A DNA stretch of 64,000 nucleotides, from positions 96,164 through 160,163 of the forward strand of contig JAGWTU010000005.1 of NCBI GenBank assembly GCA_028868825.1. The letters run 5' to 3'. How positions within the stretch are numbered: position 1 is the stretch's first letter; every line of letters begins with the position of its first letter. A model generated the notes under the pieces. The model was not told the origin of the DNA. It was given only the letters and a program-made list of their open reading frames with translations, and made no database searches. Below are positions 1-9,402 of the stretch, one piece after another. Both the position numbers and the translations under genes were made by a program. This stretch comes from Burkholderiales bacterium. Its GTDB lineage: Bacteria > Pseudomonadota > Gammaproteobacteria > Burkholderiales > Burkholderiaceae_C.

Positions 1-132
1 GTGCAGCCGAAGATCCCGGTCGGTGCGAAAGCCTACGACATCCTCGTCGGCAAGGACAACATCGGCGCGCGCGACACGGCCAACGACCACGGTGCAGCAG
101 GCCAGAGCGCCTGGTCGCTGTTCGACTTCTGA
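1..132 (+). CDS. C-terminal fragment of an unidentified protein
   Basis: An open frame enters from the left edge of the window and ends at a TGA just 10 bases before thrB. About 43 codons are visible, ending in the residues SAWSLFDF. I do not recognise the family. It does not look like the C-terminus of DNA polymerase I or of a DUF2782 protein, either of which might be expected upstream of thrB in this group. The close spacing and shared strand suggest that it is co-transcribed with thrB. The codon at base 1 is GTG, but a 43-residue gene starting there is less likely than a truncated longer gene. Confidence 0.5.
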   Translation: MQPKIPVGAKAYDILVGKDNIGARDTANDHGAAGQSAWSLFDF

Positions 133-142
133 TCCCGGCGCG

Positions 143-1105
143 ATGGCGGTTTACACCGAGGTCGGCGAAGCCGATGCCGCCGCGCTTTGCGCCCGCCTGG
201 GCCTGGGCCGGCTGACCGAATTGCGCGGCATCCGCTCGGGCATCGAGAACACCAACTACTACGCGACGACGACGCGCGGCCAGTGGGTGCTGACGCTGTT
301 CGAGCGCCTGGGCCGCACGGAACTGCCCTATTACCTGCGGCTGATGCAGCATCTGGCCGGCCACGGCATCCCGGTGCCGGCGCCACAGCCCGCCCTCGAT
401 GGCGAACTCGTGCACGAGATCGCCGGCAAGCCGGCGGCCATCGTCACGCGGCTGCCCGGCGGCCACCGCCTGGCCCCGGACGTCGACCATTGCGCCCAGG
501 TCGGCGCGATGCTGGCGCGCATGCACCTGGCGGGCGCCGATTTCGAGCTCGAACAGCCACACCTGCGCGGCCTGACCTGGTGGCGCGAGACGGCGCCGCT
601 GGTGCTGCCGCATCTGCAGCCCGAGCAGGCCGAGCTGCTGCGCGAAGAACTCGACTACCAGCAGCACTTCGCCTCCTCGCCGGCCGCGCAGGCGCTGCCG
701 CGCGGCCCCATCCACGCCGACCTGTTCCGCGACAACGTGATGTTCGACGACACGGCGGGGCCGGACCGGCTGTGCGGTTTCTTCGACTTCTATTTCGCCG
801 GCACCGACCTGCTGCTGTTCGATGTCGCCGTCTGTCTCAACGACTGGTGCGCCGACGGCGCCGCGCTCGACGAGGCCCGCGCCACGGCCTTCGTCGCCGC
901 CTACGAGGGCGTGCGGCCGCTCGCCGGCGCCGAGCGCCGCGCCCTGCCGGCGCTGCTGCGCGCGGCGGCGCTGCGCTTCTGGATCAGCCGGCTGTGGGAC
1001 TGGCACCTGCCGCGCGACGCGGCACTGCTGCAAGCCAAGGACCCGGCGCATTTCGAGCGCTTGCTGCGGGCGCGCATTGCCGCGCCCTGGCACCCGGCGG
1101 GCTGA
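143..1105 (+). CDS. thrB: Homoserine kinase, APH-fold type
   Basis: This 320-residue protein phosphorylates homoserine to O-phosphohomoserine in threonine biosynthesis. It is the choline-kinase/aminoglycoside-phosphotransferase-like form found in many proteobacteria, not the GHMP-kinase form. The N-terminus (MAVYTEV, then GIENTNYY) is characteristic. The catalytic Brenner motif HADLFRDNVMFD and the later metal-binding segment GFFDFYFAG are both intact. The ATG at 143 is chosen because homologues begin MAV-; in-frame codons further upstream would add an Arg/Thr-rich extension that is not conserved. The next gene starts 13 bases downstream and is probably in the same operon. Confidence 0.93.
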   Translation: MAVYTEVGEADAAALCARLGLGRLTELRGIRSGIENTNYYATTTRGQWVLTLFERLGRTELPYYLRLMQHLAGHGIPVPAPQPALDGELVHEIAGKPAAIVTRLPGGHRLAPDVDHCAQVGAMLARMHLAGADFELEQPHLRGLTWWRETAPLVLPHLQPEQAELLREELDYQQHFASSPAAQALPRGPIHADLFRDNVMFDDTAGPDRLCGFFDFYFAGTDLLLFDVAVCLNDWCADGAALDEARATAFVAAYEGVRPLAGAERRALPALLRAAALRFWISRLWDWHLPRDAALLQAKDPAHFERLLRARIAAPWHPAG

Positions 1106-1118
1106 GGGCGCGCTCGCG

Positions 1119-1943
1119 ATGGCCATCGTCCTGAGATCGGTCCCGGCGTCGCGCGGCCCGCGCTGGGTCGCCGACGCCTTCCGCCTTTTCGTGCGGCGGC
1201 CGATCGGCTTCACTTTCCTGTTCGCGCTCTTCCTCGTCGTCGCGATGCTGCTGGCGCTGCTGCCGTGGATCGGCGGCCTGCTGCAGATGATGCTGCTGCC
1301 GCTGCTCTCGCTGGGCTTCATGATCGCCGGCCAGTCGGTGCTGCTCGGCGGGCCGGCGCTGCCACAGCATTTCATCGAGGCGCTGCGCACCGACGAGCGG
1401 CGCCGGCGCGCGATCGCGCTGCTGTGCCTGGGCTACGGCCTGGCGGCGCTGGCGATCCTGATGCTGTCGGACGCCGTCTCCGACCATGCCTGGGAACGAC
1501 TGCAGCCGCTGCTGGCGCAGGGCGAAGCGGCGCGCGAACAGGTCGCCGATCTGCTCGCCGAGCCCGGCGTCGCCTGGGGCACGCTGATCGCCGCGGTGCT
1601 GGGTTCGCTGCTGTCGGTGCCGTTCTGGCATGCGCCGGCACTCGTCCACTGGGGCGGCCAGGGCGTGCGCCAGGCGCTGTTCTCGAGCACGCTGGCGTTG
1701 TGGCGCAACAAGGGCGCGTACGCGATGTACATGCTCGCGTGGATGGCGACGATGCTGTCCTTCGCCCTCGTCAGCGCCTTGGTCTTCGGCCTCTTCGACG
1801 CGCAGCAGGCGGCCGGCGCACTCGGCGTCCCGGCCGGCATCGTCTTCTCGAGCGTGTTCTACCTCTCGGTGCTGTTCACCTTCAACGACTGCTTCGGCGG
1901 CGCGCTGCCGAGCGCTGAACCGCTGCCGCCGCCGGCCGCCTGA
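1119..1943 (+). CDS. BPSS1780-family membrane protein
   Basis: This 274-residue integral membrane protein has a soluble N-terminal stretch (residues 1-30) followed by about six hydrophobic segments, the first two at roughly residues 31-55 and 58-80. The N-terminal pattern of a basic start, RGPRWVADAFRLF and RRPIGF matches the BPSS1780 family that Burkholderiales carry directly after thrB. Its function is unknown. The start at 1119 lies 13 bases after the thrB stop. The gene ends one base before the stop codon of the convergent uvrD, so the two genes abut tail to tail with no room for a terminator. Confidence 0.75.
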   Translation: MAIVLRSVPASRGPRWVADAFRLFVRRPIGFTFLFALFLVVAMLLALLPWIGGLLQMMLLPLLSLGFMIAGQSVLLGGPALPQHFIEALRTDERRRRAIALLCLGYGLAALAILMLSDAVSDHAWERLQPLLAQGEAAREQVADLLAEPGVAWGTLIAAVLGSLLSVPFWHAPALVHWGGQGVRQALFSSTLALWRNKGAYAMYMLAWMATMLSFALVSALVFGLFDAQQAAGALGVPAGIVFSSVFYLSVLFTFNDCFGGALPSAEPLPPPAA

Positions 1944-4277
1944 TCAGTCCACCGGCGTCAGTTTGGCAATCGCCAGCGCCAGCCATTTGCTGCCATGGCG
2001 CCCGAACTGCACCTGGGCGCGGGCGTCGGCGCCGCGGCCTTCGAGCGTCGTCACGACGCCCTCGCCGAACTTGGTGTGGAACACCGTCTGTCCCACGCGC
2101 AGGCCCTGCATCCCGGGCGTCGAGGCCGGGACCGGCAATGACGGCTGCGGCGCGACGCGGCCGGCGCCGACGATGCCCGACAAGCCGCTGCCGCGCTCCC
2201 AGGCCTGCTGGTACTCGCGCGCATAGCCCGAGCCGAAGCCCTGCTGGCGCGGCGTGATCCACTTCAGCGTGCCCTCGGGAATCTCGTCGAAGAAGCGGCT
2301 CTTGACGTTGTAGCGCGTCTGGCCGTGCAGCATGCGCGTCTGGCTGAAGCTCAGGTACAGGCGCTTCCTGGCCCGCGTGATCGCCACGTACATCAGCCGC
2401 CGCTCCTCCTCGACGCCGTCGGCGTCCGACAGCGACTGCTCGTGCGGGAACAAGCCCTCCTCGATGCCGGTGATGAACACCGCGTCGAATTCGAGCCCCT
2501 TGGCCGAATGCACGGTCATCAGCTGGATCGCGTCGGCGCCCGCCTGCGCCTGATTGTCGCCCGCTTCGAGCGAGGCATGGGTGAGGAAGGCGGCCAGCGG
2601 CGACAGGATCTCGCCGGTCTCGACATCGGGCGCCGGCAGCTGATCGTCGGCGCGCTCGTCGACCGGCAGCGCGACGGCGTCCTTGCCGAAGCCCTCCTGG
2701 GTGACGAAGCTCTCGGCGGCGTTGACGAGTTCCTCGAGGTTCTCGATGCGGTCCTGGCCTTCCTTGTCGTGGCGGTAGAAATCGACCAGCCCCGACTGCG
2801 CCAGGACATGCTCGATGATCTCGCGCAGCGTCAGCCCCTGCGTGGCGCCGCGCATCGCGTCGACGAGCGCGACGAAGGCCTGCAGGTTCGCCCCCGCCTT
2901 GCCGGCGACGGCGCCGACGCTCTGCGCCAGGCTGCGGCCGCTGGCGCGCGCCGCGTCCTGCAACTGCTCGATCGAGCGCGCGCCGATGCCGCGCGCCGGG
3001 AAATTGACGACGCGCAGGAAGCTCGTGTCGTCGTTGGCGTTCTCGAGCAGGCGCAGATAGGCCAGCGCATGCTTGACCTCGGCGCGCTCGAAGAAGCGCA
3101 GGCCGCCGTAGACGCGGTAAGGCACGCCGGCGTTGAACAGCGCGCTCTCGAGCACGCGGCTCTGCGCATTCGAGCGGTACAGCAGCGCGATCTCGCTGCG
3201 CGGCAGGCCGCCGCGGTGCAGCTGCTGCGCCTCCTCGAGCAGCCATTGCGCCTCGGCGTAGTCGCTCGTCGACTCGTAGACGCGCACCGGCTCGCCGGCG
3301 CCGGCATCGGTGCGCAGCACCTTGCCCAGGCGCTGGTGGTTGTGGCCGATGAGGCCGTTGGCGGCGTCCAGGATATGGCCGTAGCTGCGGTAGTTCTGCT
3401 CGAGCTTGATGATCGCCGGCACGCGGTATTCGCGCTCGAAATCGGCCATGTTGCCGACACGCGCGCCGCGGAAGGCGTAGATGCTCTGGTCGTCGTCGCC
3501 GACGGCGAACACGCCCTGCGCCGGCTGCGCGCCGGGTGGGGCGAACATCTTCAGCCAGGCGTATTGCAGCCGGTTCGTGTCCTGGAATTCGTCGACCAGC
3601 AGATGGCGGAAACGGCGCTGGTAGTGCTCGCGCAGCGCATCGTTGTCGCGCAGCAGCTCATACGTGCGCAGCATCAGCTCGGCGAAATCGACGACGCCCT
3701 CGCGCTGGCATTGCTCCTCGTAGGCCTGGTAGATCTCGACGAGCTTGCGCGTCTGCTCGTCGCGCACCTCGACGTCGCGCGGCCGCCGCCCTTCCTCCTT
3801 CGATCCGGCGATGAACCAGGTCACCTGCTTGGGGACGAAGCGCTCCTCGTCGAGGTTCATCGCCTTGATGACGCGCTTGACGGCGCTTTGCTGGTCGCTG
3901 CTGTCGAGGATCTGGAACGACTGCGTCAGCCCGGCGAGCTTCCAATGCGCGCGCAGGAAGCGGTTGCACAGGCCGTGGAAGGTGCCGATCCACATGCCCC
4001 GCACGGCCACCGGCAGCATCGCCGACAGCCGGGTCAGCATCTCCTTGGCCGCCTTGTTCGTGAAGGTCACGGCGAGCACGCCGCCGGGCGAGACCTGGCC
4101 GGTCTGCAGCAGCCAGGCGATGCGCGTCGTCAGCACCCGCGTCTTGCCCGAGCCGGCACCGGCGAGGATCAAGGCCGGCACCGCCGGCAGCGTCACGGCC
4201 GCCAGCTGCTCGGGATTGAGGCGGTCGAGCAGCGGCAGCGCGGCGGGGGCCGGGTTCACGGGATCGGCGGGATTCAT
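1944..4277 (-). CDS. uvrD: DNA helicase II (UvrD)
   Basis: This 777-residue superfamily 1 3'-5' helicase unwinds DNA in nucleotide excision repair and mismatch repair. All motifs are present: Walker A GAGSGKT near residue 45, motif [10 protein letters not shown], motif [16 protein letters not shown], motif [11 protein letters not shown] and motif [15 protein letters not shown]-terminal tudor-like segment ([15 protein letters not shown]) contacts RNA polymerase in PcrA/UvrD relatives. The ATG at 4277 starts MNPADPVNP. In-frame codons further out encode an Arg-rich tail and were rejected. A GACAAT hexamer sits 6 bases upstream of the ATG and no Shine-Dalgarno is visible, so the mRNA may be leaderless. 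The gene is divergent from guaC. Confidence 0.96.
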   Translation of the reverse strand: MNPADPVNPAPAALPLLDRLNPEQLAAVTLPAVPALILAGAGSGKTRVLTTRIAWLLQTGQVSPGGVLAVTFTNKAAKEMLTRLSAMLPVAVRGMWIGTFHGLCNRFLRAHWKLAGLTQSFQILDSSDQQSAVKRVIKAMNLDEERFVPKQVTWFIAGSKEEGRRPRDVEVRDEQTRKLVEIYQAYEEQCQREGVVDFAELMLRTYELLRDNDALREHYQRRFRHLLVDEFQDTNRLQYAWLKMFAPPGAQPAQGVFAVGDDDQSIYAFRGARVGNMADFEREYRVPAIIKLEQNYRSYGHILDAANGLIGHNHQRLGKVLRTDAGAGEPVRVYESTSDYAEAQWLLEEAQQLHRGGLPRSEIALLYRSNAQSRVLESALFNAGVPYRVYGGLRFFERAEVKHALAYLRLLENANDDTSFLRVVNFPARGIGARSIEQLQDAARASGRSLAQSVGAVAGKAGANLQAFVALVDAMRGATQGLTLREIIEHVLAQSGLVDFYRHDKEGQDRIENLEELVNAAESFVTQEGFGKDAVALPVDERADDQLPAPDVETGEILSPLAAFLTHASLEAGDNQAQAGADAIQLMTVHSAKGLEFDAVFITGIEEGLFPHEQSLSDADGVEEERRLMYVAITRARKRLYLSFSQTRMLHGQTRYNVKSRFFDEIPEGTLKWITPRQQGFGSGYAREYQQAWERGSGLSGIVGAGRVAPQPSLPVPASTPGMQGLRVGQTVFHTKFGEGVVTTLEGRGADARAQVQFGRHGSKWLALAIAKLTPVD

Positions 4278-4283
4278 GGCGCG

Positions 4284-4289
4284 ATTGTC
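4284..4289 (-). promoter_or_regulatory. Putative -10 box of uvrD (leaderless start)
   Basis: GACAAT on the minus strand ends 6 bases before the uvrD ATG. A transcript starting at the usual distance would begin at or very near the A of the start codon. No convincing -35 element was seen. Confidence 0.4.
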
Positions 4290-4390
4290 GGCCAAGCGGG
4301 GCAGCCGCCGCGGGCAGCGCCGGCGCGCGGCGGGGCCGCGACTTAGAATTTCAGCCCTCCCGACCCGGGCGGCGCACCGACTCCCCATCC

Positions 4391-5368
4391 ATGGAAATCT
4401 TCGACTACGACAACATCCTGCTGCTGCCCCGCAAATGCCGCGTCGACAGCCGCGCCGACTGCGACCCCTCGGTCGAGTTCGGCGGCCGGCGCTTCGCGCT
4501 GCCCGTCGTGCCGTCGAACATGAAGACCGTCGTCGACGAGCCGATCAGCGAGCAGCTCGCGGCCAGCGGCCATTTCTACGTCATGCACCGCTTCGACCTC
4601 GACAACGTCGCCTATGCCAAGCGCATGCGCGACCGCGGCCATTACGTCTCGCTGAGCTCGGGCGTCAAGGCGGCCGACTGCGAGGTCATCGACCGCCTCG
4701 CCGCCGACGGCGTCGGCGCCGACTACATCACGATCGACATCGCGCATGGTCACGCCGACAGCGTGCACCGCATGATCGACCACATCAAGGCGCGGCTGCC
4801 GCAAGCCTTCGTCATCGCCGGCAACGTCGCCACGCCCGAGGCGGTGATCGACCTCGAGAACTGGGGTGCGGATGCGACCAAGGTCGGCGTCGGCCCGGGC
4901 AAGGTCTGCATCACCAAGCTCAAGACCGGCTTCGGCACCGGCGGCTGGCAGCTCAGCGCGCTGAAGTGGTGCGCCCGCGTGGCGACGAAACCGATCATCG
5001 CCGACGGCGGCATCCGCCACCATGGCGACATCGCCAAGAGCGTGCGCTTCGGTGCCGCGATGGTGATGGTCGGCTCGCTGTTCGCCGGCCACGAGGAATC
5101 GCCCGGCGCCACCGTCGAGGTCGACGGCCGCCGCTACAAGGAGTACTACGGCAGCGCCAGCGACTTCAACAAGGGCGAGTACAAGCATGTCGAGGGCAAG
5201 CGCATCCTCGAGCCGATCAAGGGCACGCTGGCCGAGACGTTGCGCGAGATGCGCGAGGACCTGCAGAGCTCGATCAGCTACGCCGGCGGGCGCGTGCTGA
5301 CCGATCTCAAGAAGGTCAACTACGTCGTGCTCGGCGGCGAGAACGCGGGCGAGCACCTGTTCATGTGA
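4391..5368 (+). CDS. guaC: GMP reductase
   Basis: This 325-residue TIM-barrel enzyme converts GMP to IMP with NADPH, which lets guanine nucleotides be recycled to adenine nucleotides. It belongs to the IMPDH/GMPR family. The signature [20 protein letters not shown], with its catalytic Cys and the following Lys/Thr residues, separates GMP reductase from IMP dehydrogenase, and there is no CBS domain. The mid-barrel motifs DIAHGH and [15 protein letters not shown] are intact. The sequence resembles the short GuaC2 type also found in Firmicutes. The start [10 protein letters not shown] is typical. A TAGAAT hexamer at 4344-4349 could be the -10 box. Confidence 0.93.
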   Translation: MEIFDYDNILLLPRKCRVDSRADCDPSVEFGGRRFALPVVPSNMKTVVDEPISEQLAASGHFYVMHRFDLDNVAYAKRMRDRGHYVSLSSGVKAADCEVIDRLAADGVGADYITIDIAHGHADSVHRMIDHIKARLPQAFVIAGNVATPEAVIDLENWGADATKVGVGPGKVCITKLKTGFGTGGWQLSALKWCARVATKPIIADGGIRHHGDIAKSVRFGAAMVMVGSLFAGHEESPGATVEVDGRRYKEYYGSASDFNKGEYKHVEGKRILEPIKGTLAETLREMREDLQSSISYAGGRVLTDLKKVNYVVLGGENAGEHLFM

Positions 5369-5384
5369 AAGCCGGCGGTCGCGC

Positions 5385-5753
5385 TCAGGCGGCGGTCGGC
5401 GTGAACACGCGCAGCCGGTGGCCGTCGGGGTCGAGCGCGGTGTACGTGTAGCCGAAGTCCATCGCCGTCGGCGGCTGGAGAATCGTCAGGCCGTCGCGCT
5501 TCCAGGCCTCGTGGCGGGCCTGCACGGCAGCCCGGTCGGCGACGGCGAACCCCAGTTCGGCGCCGCCGGGTCGCGTGGCTGCCGGCTCGACGCCGGCCGC
5601 GGCCCACAGGCCGAGCTTGACGCCGGAATCGAGCCCGAACATCGCGAATCCGGGCGAGGCATCGAGCGCCGGTTTGCCGAGCAGCCGGGCGTAGAACGCG
5701 GCGCTGGCGAGCGGGTCGGCGACGTAGAGCAGGATGAAATCGGGGTCGGTCAT
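5385..5753 (-). CDS. VOC (glyoxalase-fold) family protein
   Basis: This small 122-residue protein belongs to the vicinal oxygen chelate superfamily, whose members include glyoxalases, dioxygenases and antibiotic-binding resistance proteins. The paired beta-alpha-beta-beta-beta pattern is visible: FILLYVADPLASAAFYARLLG at the start and YTALDPDGHRLRVF at the end. The substrate cannot be told from sequence. The ATG at 5753 gives MTDPDF and fits homologues. It lies 53 bases downstream of the WYL regulator on the same strand, a common pairing, so the regulator probably controls it. Confidence 0.8.
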   Translation of the reverse strand: MTDPDFILLYVADPLASAAFYARLLGKPALDASPGFAMFGLDSGVKLGLWAAAGVEPAATRPGGAELGFAVADRAAVQARHEAWKRDGLTILQPPTAMDFGYTYTALDPDGHRLRVFTPTAA

Positions 5754-5806
5754 GGCGGGCCTTTCTGGAGGGGGTTGCGAAGGCCCCATGCTAGGAAGGC
5801 ACCCTG

Positions 5807-6499
5807 TCAGATTCCGTCAGCAGCGGCGATGCCCTGCTCGCGCTTCCAGTCCTTGAGCAGCTGCTGGCGCGAGCGCGGGTAGCGCTCGGCCGTCGCCTCG
5901 AGCGCGGCGATGCGGTCGCTGCGGAAATGCCGCGTCGCGCCGCGCAGCTCGCACCAGGCGACTATCACCTGGACGCGGTCGAAATAGCCGAGCGCGAAGG
6001 GCCAGACGAGGCGGCGGCTGGCGCGGCCGTCGGCGTCGCGGTAGTCGATGCGCAGCTTGTGCTGGCGGCGTATCGCCAGCCGCACGGCCGCCTCGTCGAC
6101 ACGCGCCGGCTCGCTGCCGGGGCCGACGAGCAGCGCCGCGGTATCGAGCTCGTGGCGCAGTTCGGCCGGCAGCACGGCGGCGATCTTGGCCAGCGCGTCG
6201 CGCGCGGCGGCGGCAAGCTGGGCGTCGCCGCGCTCGCTGACCCAGCGCATGCCGAGAACGATCGCCTCGACCTCGTCGGCGGCGAACATCAGCGGCGGCA
6301 GCAGATAGCCGTCGCGCAGCGCGTAGCCGAGCCCGGGCGCGCCGTCGATGCGCGCGCCCTGCGCCTGCAGCGTCGCGATGTCGCGGTACAGCGTGCGCAG
6401 GCTGACGCCGAGCGCGCCGGCGATCGCATGGCCCGACAGCGGCCTTCGATGCCGGCGCAGCAGCTGGATCAGGTCGAGGAGGCGGGCGCTGCGCGACAT
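5807..6499 (-). CDS. WYL-domain transcriptional regulator (YafY-like)
   Basis: This 230-residue predicted DNA-binding regulator has an N-terminal helix-turn-helix of the DeoR/HTH_11 type (residues 1-55, ISRTLYRDI-like segment LRTLYRDIATLQAQGA). A WYL ligand-sensing domain follows, with the IDYRDADG strand and a C-terminal tail. It is upstream of, and probably co-transcribed with, the VOC protein gene. The ATG at 6499 gives MSRSARLLDLI, the usual start. The gene is divergent from valS with a 68-bp gap. A 12-bp inverted repeat overlaps its putative -10 region and could be an autoregulatory site. The ligand is unknown. Confidence 0.85.
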   Translation of the reverse strand: MSRSARLLDLIQLLRRHRRPLSGHAIAGALGVSLRTLYRDIATLQAQGARIDGAPGLGYALRDGYLLPPLMFAADEVEAIVLGMRWVSERGDAQLAAAARDALAKIAAVLPAELRHELDTAALLVGPGSEPARVDEAAVRLAIRRQHKLRIDYRDADGRASRRLVWPFALGYFDRVQVIVAWCELRGATRHFRSDRIAALEATAERYPRSRQQLLKDWKREQGIAAADGI

Positions 6500-6504
6500 C
6501 GGCG

Positions 6505-6516
6505 CCACTGTAGTGG
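6505..6516. promoter_or_regulatory. Inverted repeat overlapping the WYL-regulator -10 box
   Basis: The sequence CCACT-GT-AGTGG lies 5 bases upstream of the regulator start codon. On the minus strand its TACAGT (6507-6512) can be read as a -10 hexamer 7 bases before the ATG. The arms are perfect but short, so this may be an autoregulatory operator or chance in GC-rich DNA. Confidence 0.3.
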
Positions 6517-6555
6517 AGCCGCCTCGGCCCCCCGGTCGCCCCAGGGACCGCCACC

Positions 6556-6561
6556 TACAAT
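6556..6561 (+). promoter_or_regulatory. Putative -10 box of valS (leaderless start)
   Basis: TACAAT ends 6 bases before the valS ATG. No Shine-Dalgarno sequence fits between them, so translation probably starts from a leaderless transcript. The -35 region (about 6533-6538) shows no good match. Confidence 0.45.
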
Positions 6562-6567
6562 TCGAGC

Positions 6568-9402
6568 ATGACCGAACTCGCCAAGTCCTTCGAACCCGCC
6601 GCCATCGAGGCCCGCTGGGGCGCCGTCTGGGCGCAGACCGCCGACCACGCACCGACGCTGGACCCGTCGCGGCCCTCGTTCTGCATCCAGCTGCCGCCGC
6701 CCAACGTCACCGGCACGCTGCACATGGGGCATGCGTTCAACCACACGATCATGGACTCGCTGACGCGCTACCACCGCATGCGCGGCGACAACGCGCTGTG
6801 GCTGCCGGGCACCGACCATGCCGGCATCGCGACGCAGATTGTCGTCGAGCGCCAGCTGCAGGATCGCGGCGAGAGCCGCCACGAACTCGGGCGCAAGAAC
6901 TTCGTCGCCCGCGTCTGGGAATGGAAGCAGGCCAGCGGCGCGACGATCACGCAGCAGATGCGCCGCGTCGGCGACAGCGTCGACTGGTCGCGCGAGTACT
7001 TCACGATGGACGACAGGCTTTCGGCCACCGTCACCGAGACCTTCGTGCGCCTGTACGAGGAAGGCCTGATCTACCGCGGCAAGCGCCTCGTGAGCTGGGA
7101 CCCGACGCTGAAATCGGCCGTCTCCGACCTCGAGGTCGAGAGCGAGGAGGAGGACGGCTTCCTCTGGCATATCCGCTATCCGCTGGCCGACGGCAGCGGC
7201 AGCGTCGTCGTCGCGACGACGCGGCCCGAGACGATGCTCGGCGACACCGCGGTGATGGTCCACCCCGACGACGAGCGCTATACGGCGCTGGTCGGCAAGA
7301 CGGTGCGGCTGCCGCTGGCCGAACGGCTGATCCCGGTCATCGCCGACGCCTATGTCGACCGCGAGTTCGGCACCGGCGTCGTCAAGGTCACGCCGGCGCA
7401 CGACGCCAACGACTACGCCGTCGGCCTGCGCCACGGCCTGCCGATGATCGGCGTGCTCGCGCTCGACGCGACGATCAACGACCAGGCACCCGCCGCCTAC
7501 CGCGGCCTCGACCGCTTCGTCGCGCGCAAGAAAGTCGTCGCCGACCTCGAGGCGCTGGGCCTGCTCGTCGAGGTCAAGAAGCACCGGCTGACGGTGCCGC
7601 GCTGCGAGCGCACCGGCCAGGTCATCGAGCCGATGCTGACCGACCAATGGTTCGTCGCCGTCAACAAGCCGGCCGCCGACGGCAGCAGCATCGCGGCGAA
7701 GGCGCGCAACGCCGTCGCCTCGGGCCAGGTGCGCTTCGTCCCCGAGCAATGGGTCAACACCTACAACCACTGGATGGACAACCTGCAGGACTGGTGCATC
7801 AGCCGCCAGCTCTGGTGGGGCCACCAGATCCCGGCCTGGTACGGCAGCGGCGGCGAGCTGTTCGTCGCGCGCAGCGAGGAGGAAGCGCGCCAGCGCGCCG
7901 CGGCCGCCGGCTACACCGGCGAGCTGACGCGCGACGCCGACGTGCTCGACACCTGGTATTCGTCGGCGCTGGTGCCGTTCTCGACGCTGGGCTGGCCGGC
8001 CCAGACGATCGAGCAGGAGCTGTTCCTGCCCTCGACCGTGCTCGTCACCGGCTTCGACATCATCTTCTTCTGGGTCGCCCGGATGATCATGATGACGACC
8101 CACTTCACCGGCAAGGTGCCGTTCAAGGACGTCTACATCCACGGCCTCGTGCGCGACGCGCAGGGCCACAAGATGAGCAAGAGCGAGGGCAACGTGCTCG
8201 ACCCGGTCGACCTCATCGACGGCATCGCCCTGCCCGAGCTGCTGGACAAGCGCGTCGTCGGCCTGCGCCGCCCCGAGACGGCGCCGCGCGTGCGCAAGGA
8301 CACCGAGAAGGAATTCCCGCAGGGCATCCCCGCCTTCGGCGCCGATGCGCTGCGGTTGACGATGGCCAGCTACGCGACGCTGGGCCGCAACATCAATTTC
8401 GACAGCAAGCGCTGCGAGGGCTACCGCAACTTCTGCAACAAGCTCTGGAACGCGACCAAGTTCGTGCTGATGAATTGCGAGGGCAAGGACTGCGGACTGG
8501 CCGAACACACGAAGGCCGATTGCGCCGAGGGCGGGCCGTTCCACGGCTACCTGCGCTTCAGCGCCGCCGACCGCTGGATCGCCGGCGAGCTGCAGCGTGT
8601 CGAAGCCGCCGCCGCCCAGGGCTATGCCGATTACCGGCTCGACAACGTCGCCAATGCGATCTACGCCTTTGTCTGGGACGAGTACTGCGACTGGTACCTC
8701 GAGATCGCCAAGGTCCAGCTCGCGAACGGCAGCGAGGCCGAACAGCGCGCGACGAGGCGCACCCTCATCCGCACGCTCGAGACCGTGCTGCGGCTGATGC
8801 ACCCGGTCGCGCCCTTCGTCACCGCCGAGCTCTGGGAAGCGGTGGCGCCGGTGGCAGGCCGCAAGACGACACCCAGCATCGTCACCGCGCCCTACCCGCA
8901 GGCGCAGCCGGAAAAGATCGACCCCGTGGCCGACCAATGGGTCGCGCGGCTGAAGGCCGTGGTGCTCGAATGCCGGCGCCTGCGCAGCGAGATGAACCTG
9001 CCGCCGGGCGAGCGCGTGCCGCTGCTGACGCAGGGCGACGAGGACTTCGTCACCGCCGCGACGCCGCTGCTCAAGGCACTGGCGCGACTCGGCGACGTGC
9101 GCACGCTGACCGAAGCCGAGTTCGCCGCCGCGACACAGACGGCGCCGGTGGCGCTGGCCGGCTCGCTGCGGCTGGCGCTGCATGTCACCGTCGACGTCGC
9201 GGCCGAGACGCTGCGGCTGACAAAGGAGATCGCTCGGCTCGAGGGCGAGATCGTCAAGGGCGAGGCCAAGCTCGGCAACGAGTCCTTCGTCGCCCGCGCG
9301 CCGGCGGCCGTCGTCGCGCAGGAACGCGCCCGGCTGGGCGACTTCAGATCCGCTCTGGACCGCCTGCGGAACCAGCTTGCAGGGCTGGCTTCGCCGCGCT
9401 GA
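6568..9402 (+). CDS. valS: Valyl-tRNA synthetase
   Basis: This 944-residue class I aminoacyl-tRNA synthetase charges tRNA-Val. The HIGH-type motif is [10 protein letters not shown] near residue 50, and the KMSKS motif is [13 protein letters not shown] near residue 535. Between them lies the CP1 editing domain (about residues 190-390, with the [12 protein letters not shown] segment), which removes mischarged threonine. The anticodon-binding domain and a C-terminal coiled coil ([19 protein letters not shown] onward) complete the usual length. The 3' end overlaps the tail of the convergent dehydrogenase-like gene by 59 bases. Confidence 0.97.
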   Translation: MTELAKSFEPAAIEARWGAVWAQTADHAPTLDPSRPSFCIQLPPPNVTGTLHMGHAFNHTIMDSLTRYHRMRGDNALWLPGTDHAGIATQIVVERQLQDRGESRHELGRKNFVARVWEWKQASGATITQQMRRVGDSVDWSREYFTMDDRLSATVTETFVRLYEEGLIYRGKRLVSWDPTLKSAVSDLEVESEEEDGFLWHIRYPLADGSGSVVVATTRPETMLGDTAVMVHPDDERYTALVGKTVRLPLAERLIPVIADAYVDREFGTGVVKVTPAHDANDYAVGLRHGLPMIGVLALDATINDQAPAAYRGLDRFVARKKVVADLEALGLLVEVKKHRLTVPRCERTGQVIEPMLTDQWFVAVNKPAADGSSIAAKARNAVASGQVRFVPEQWVNTYNHWMDNLQDWCISRQLWWGHQIPAWYGSGGELFVARSEEEARQRAAAAGYTGELTRDADVLDTWYSSALVPFSTLGWPAQTIEQELFLPSTVLVTGFDIIFFWVARMIMMTTHFTGKVPFKDVYIHGLVRDAQGHKMSKSEGNVLDPVDLIDGIALPELLDKRVVGLRRPETAPRVRKDTEKEFPQGIPAFGADALRLTMASYATLGRNINFDSKRCEGYRNFCNKLWNATKFVLMNCEGKDCGLAEHTKADCAEGGPFHGYLRFSAADRWIAGELQRVEAAAAQGYADYRLDNVANAIYAFVWDEYCDWYLEIAKVQLANGSEAEQRATRRTLIRTLETVLRLMHPVAPFVTAELWEAVAPVAGRKTTPSIVTAPYPQAQPEKIDPVADQWVARLKAVVLECRRLRSEMNLPPGERVPLLTQGDEDFVTAATPLLKALARLGDVRTLTEAEFAAATQTAPVALAGSLRLALHVTVDVAAETLRLTKEIARLEGEIVKGEAKLGNESFVARAPAAVVAQERARLGDFRSALDRLRNQLAGLASPR

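Noticed and set aside
4344..4349. TAGAAT as a firm guaC promoter
   Set aside because: The hexamer is plausible, but no -35 element is found at the right spacing, so it is mentioned only in the gene entry.
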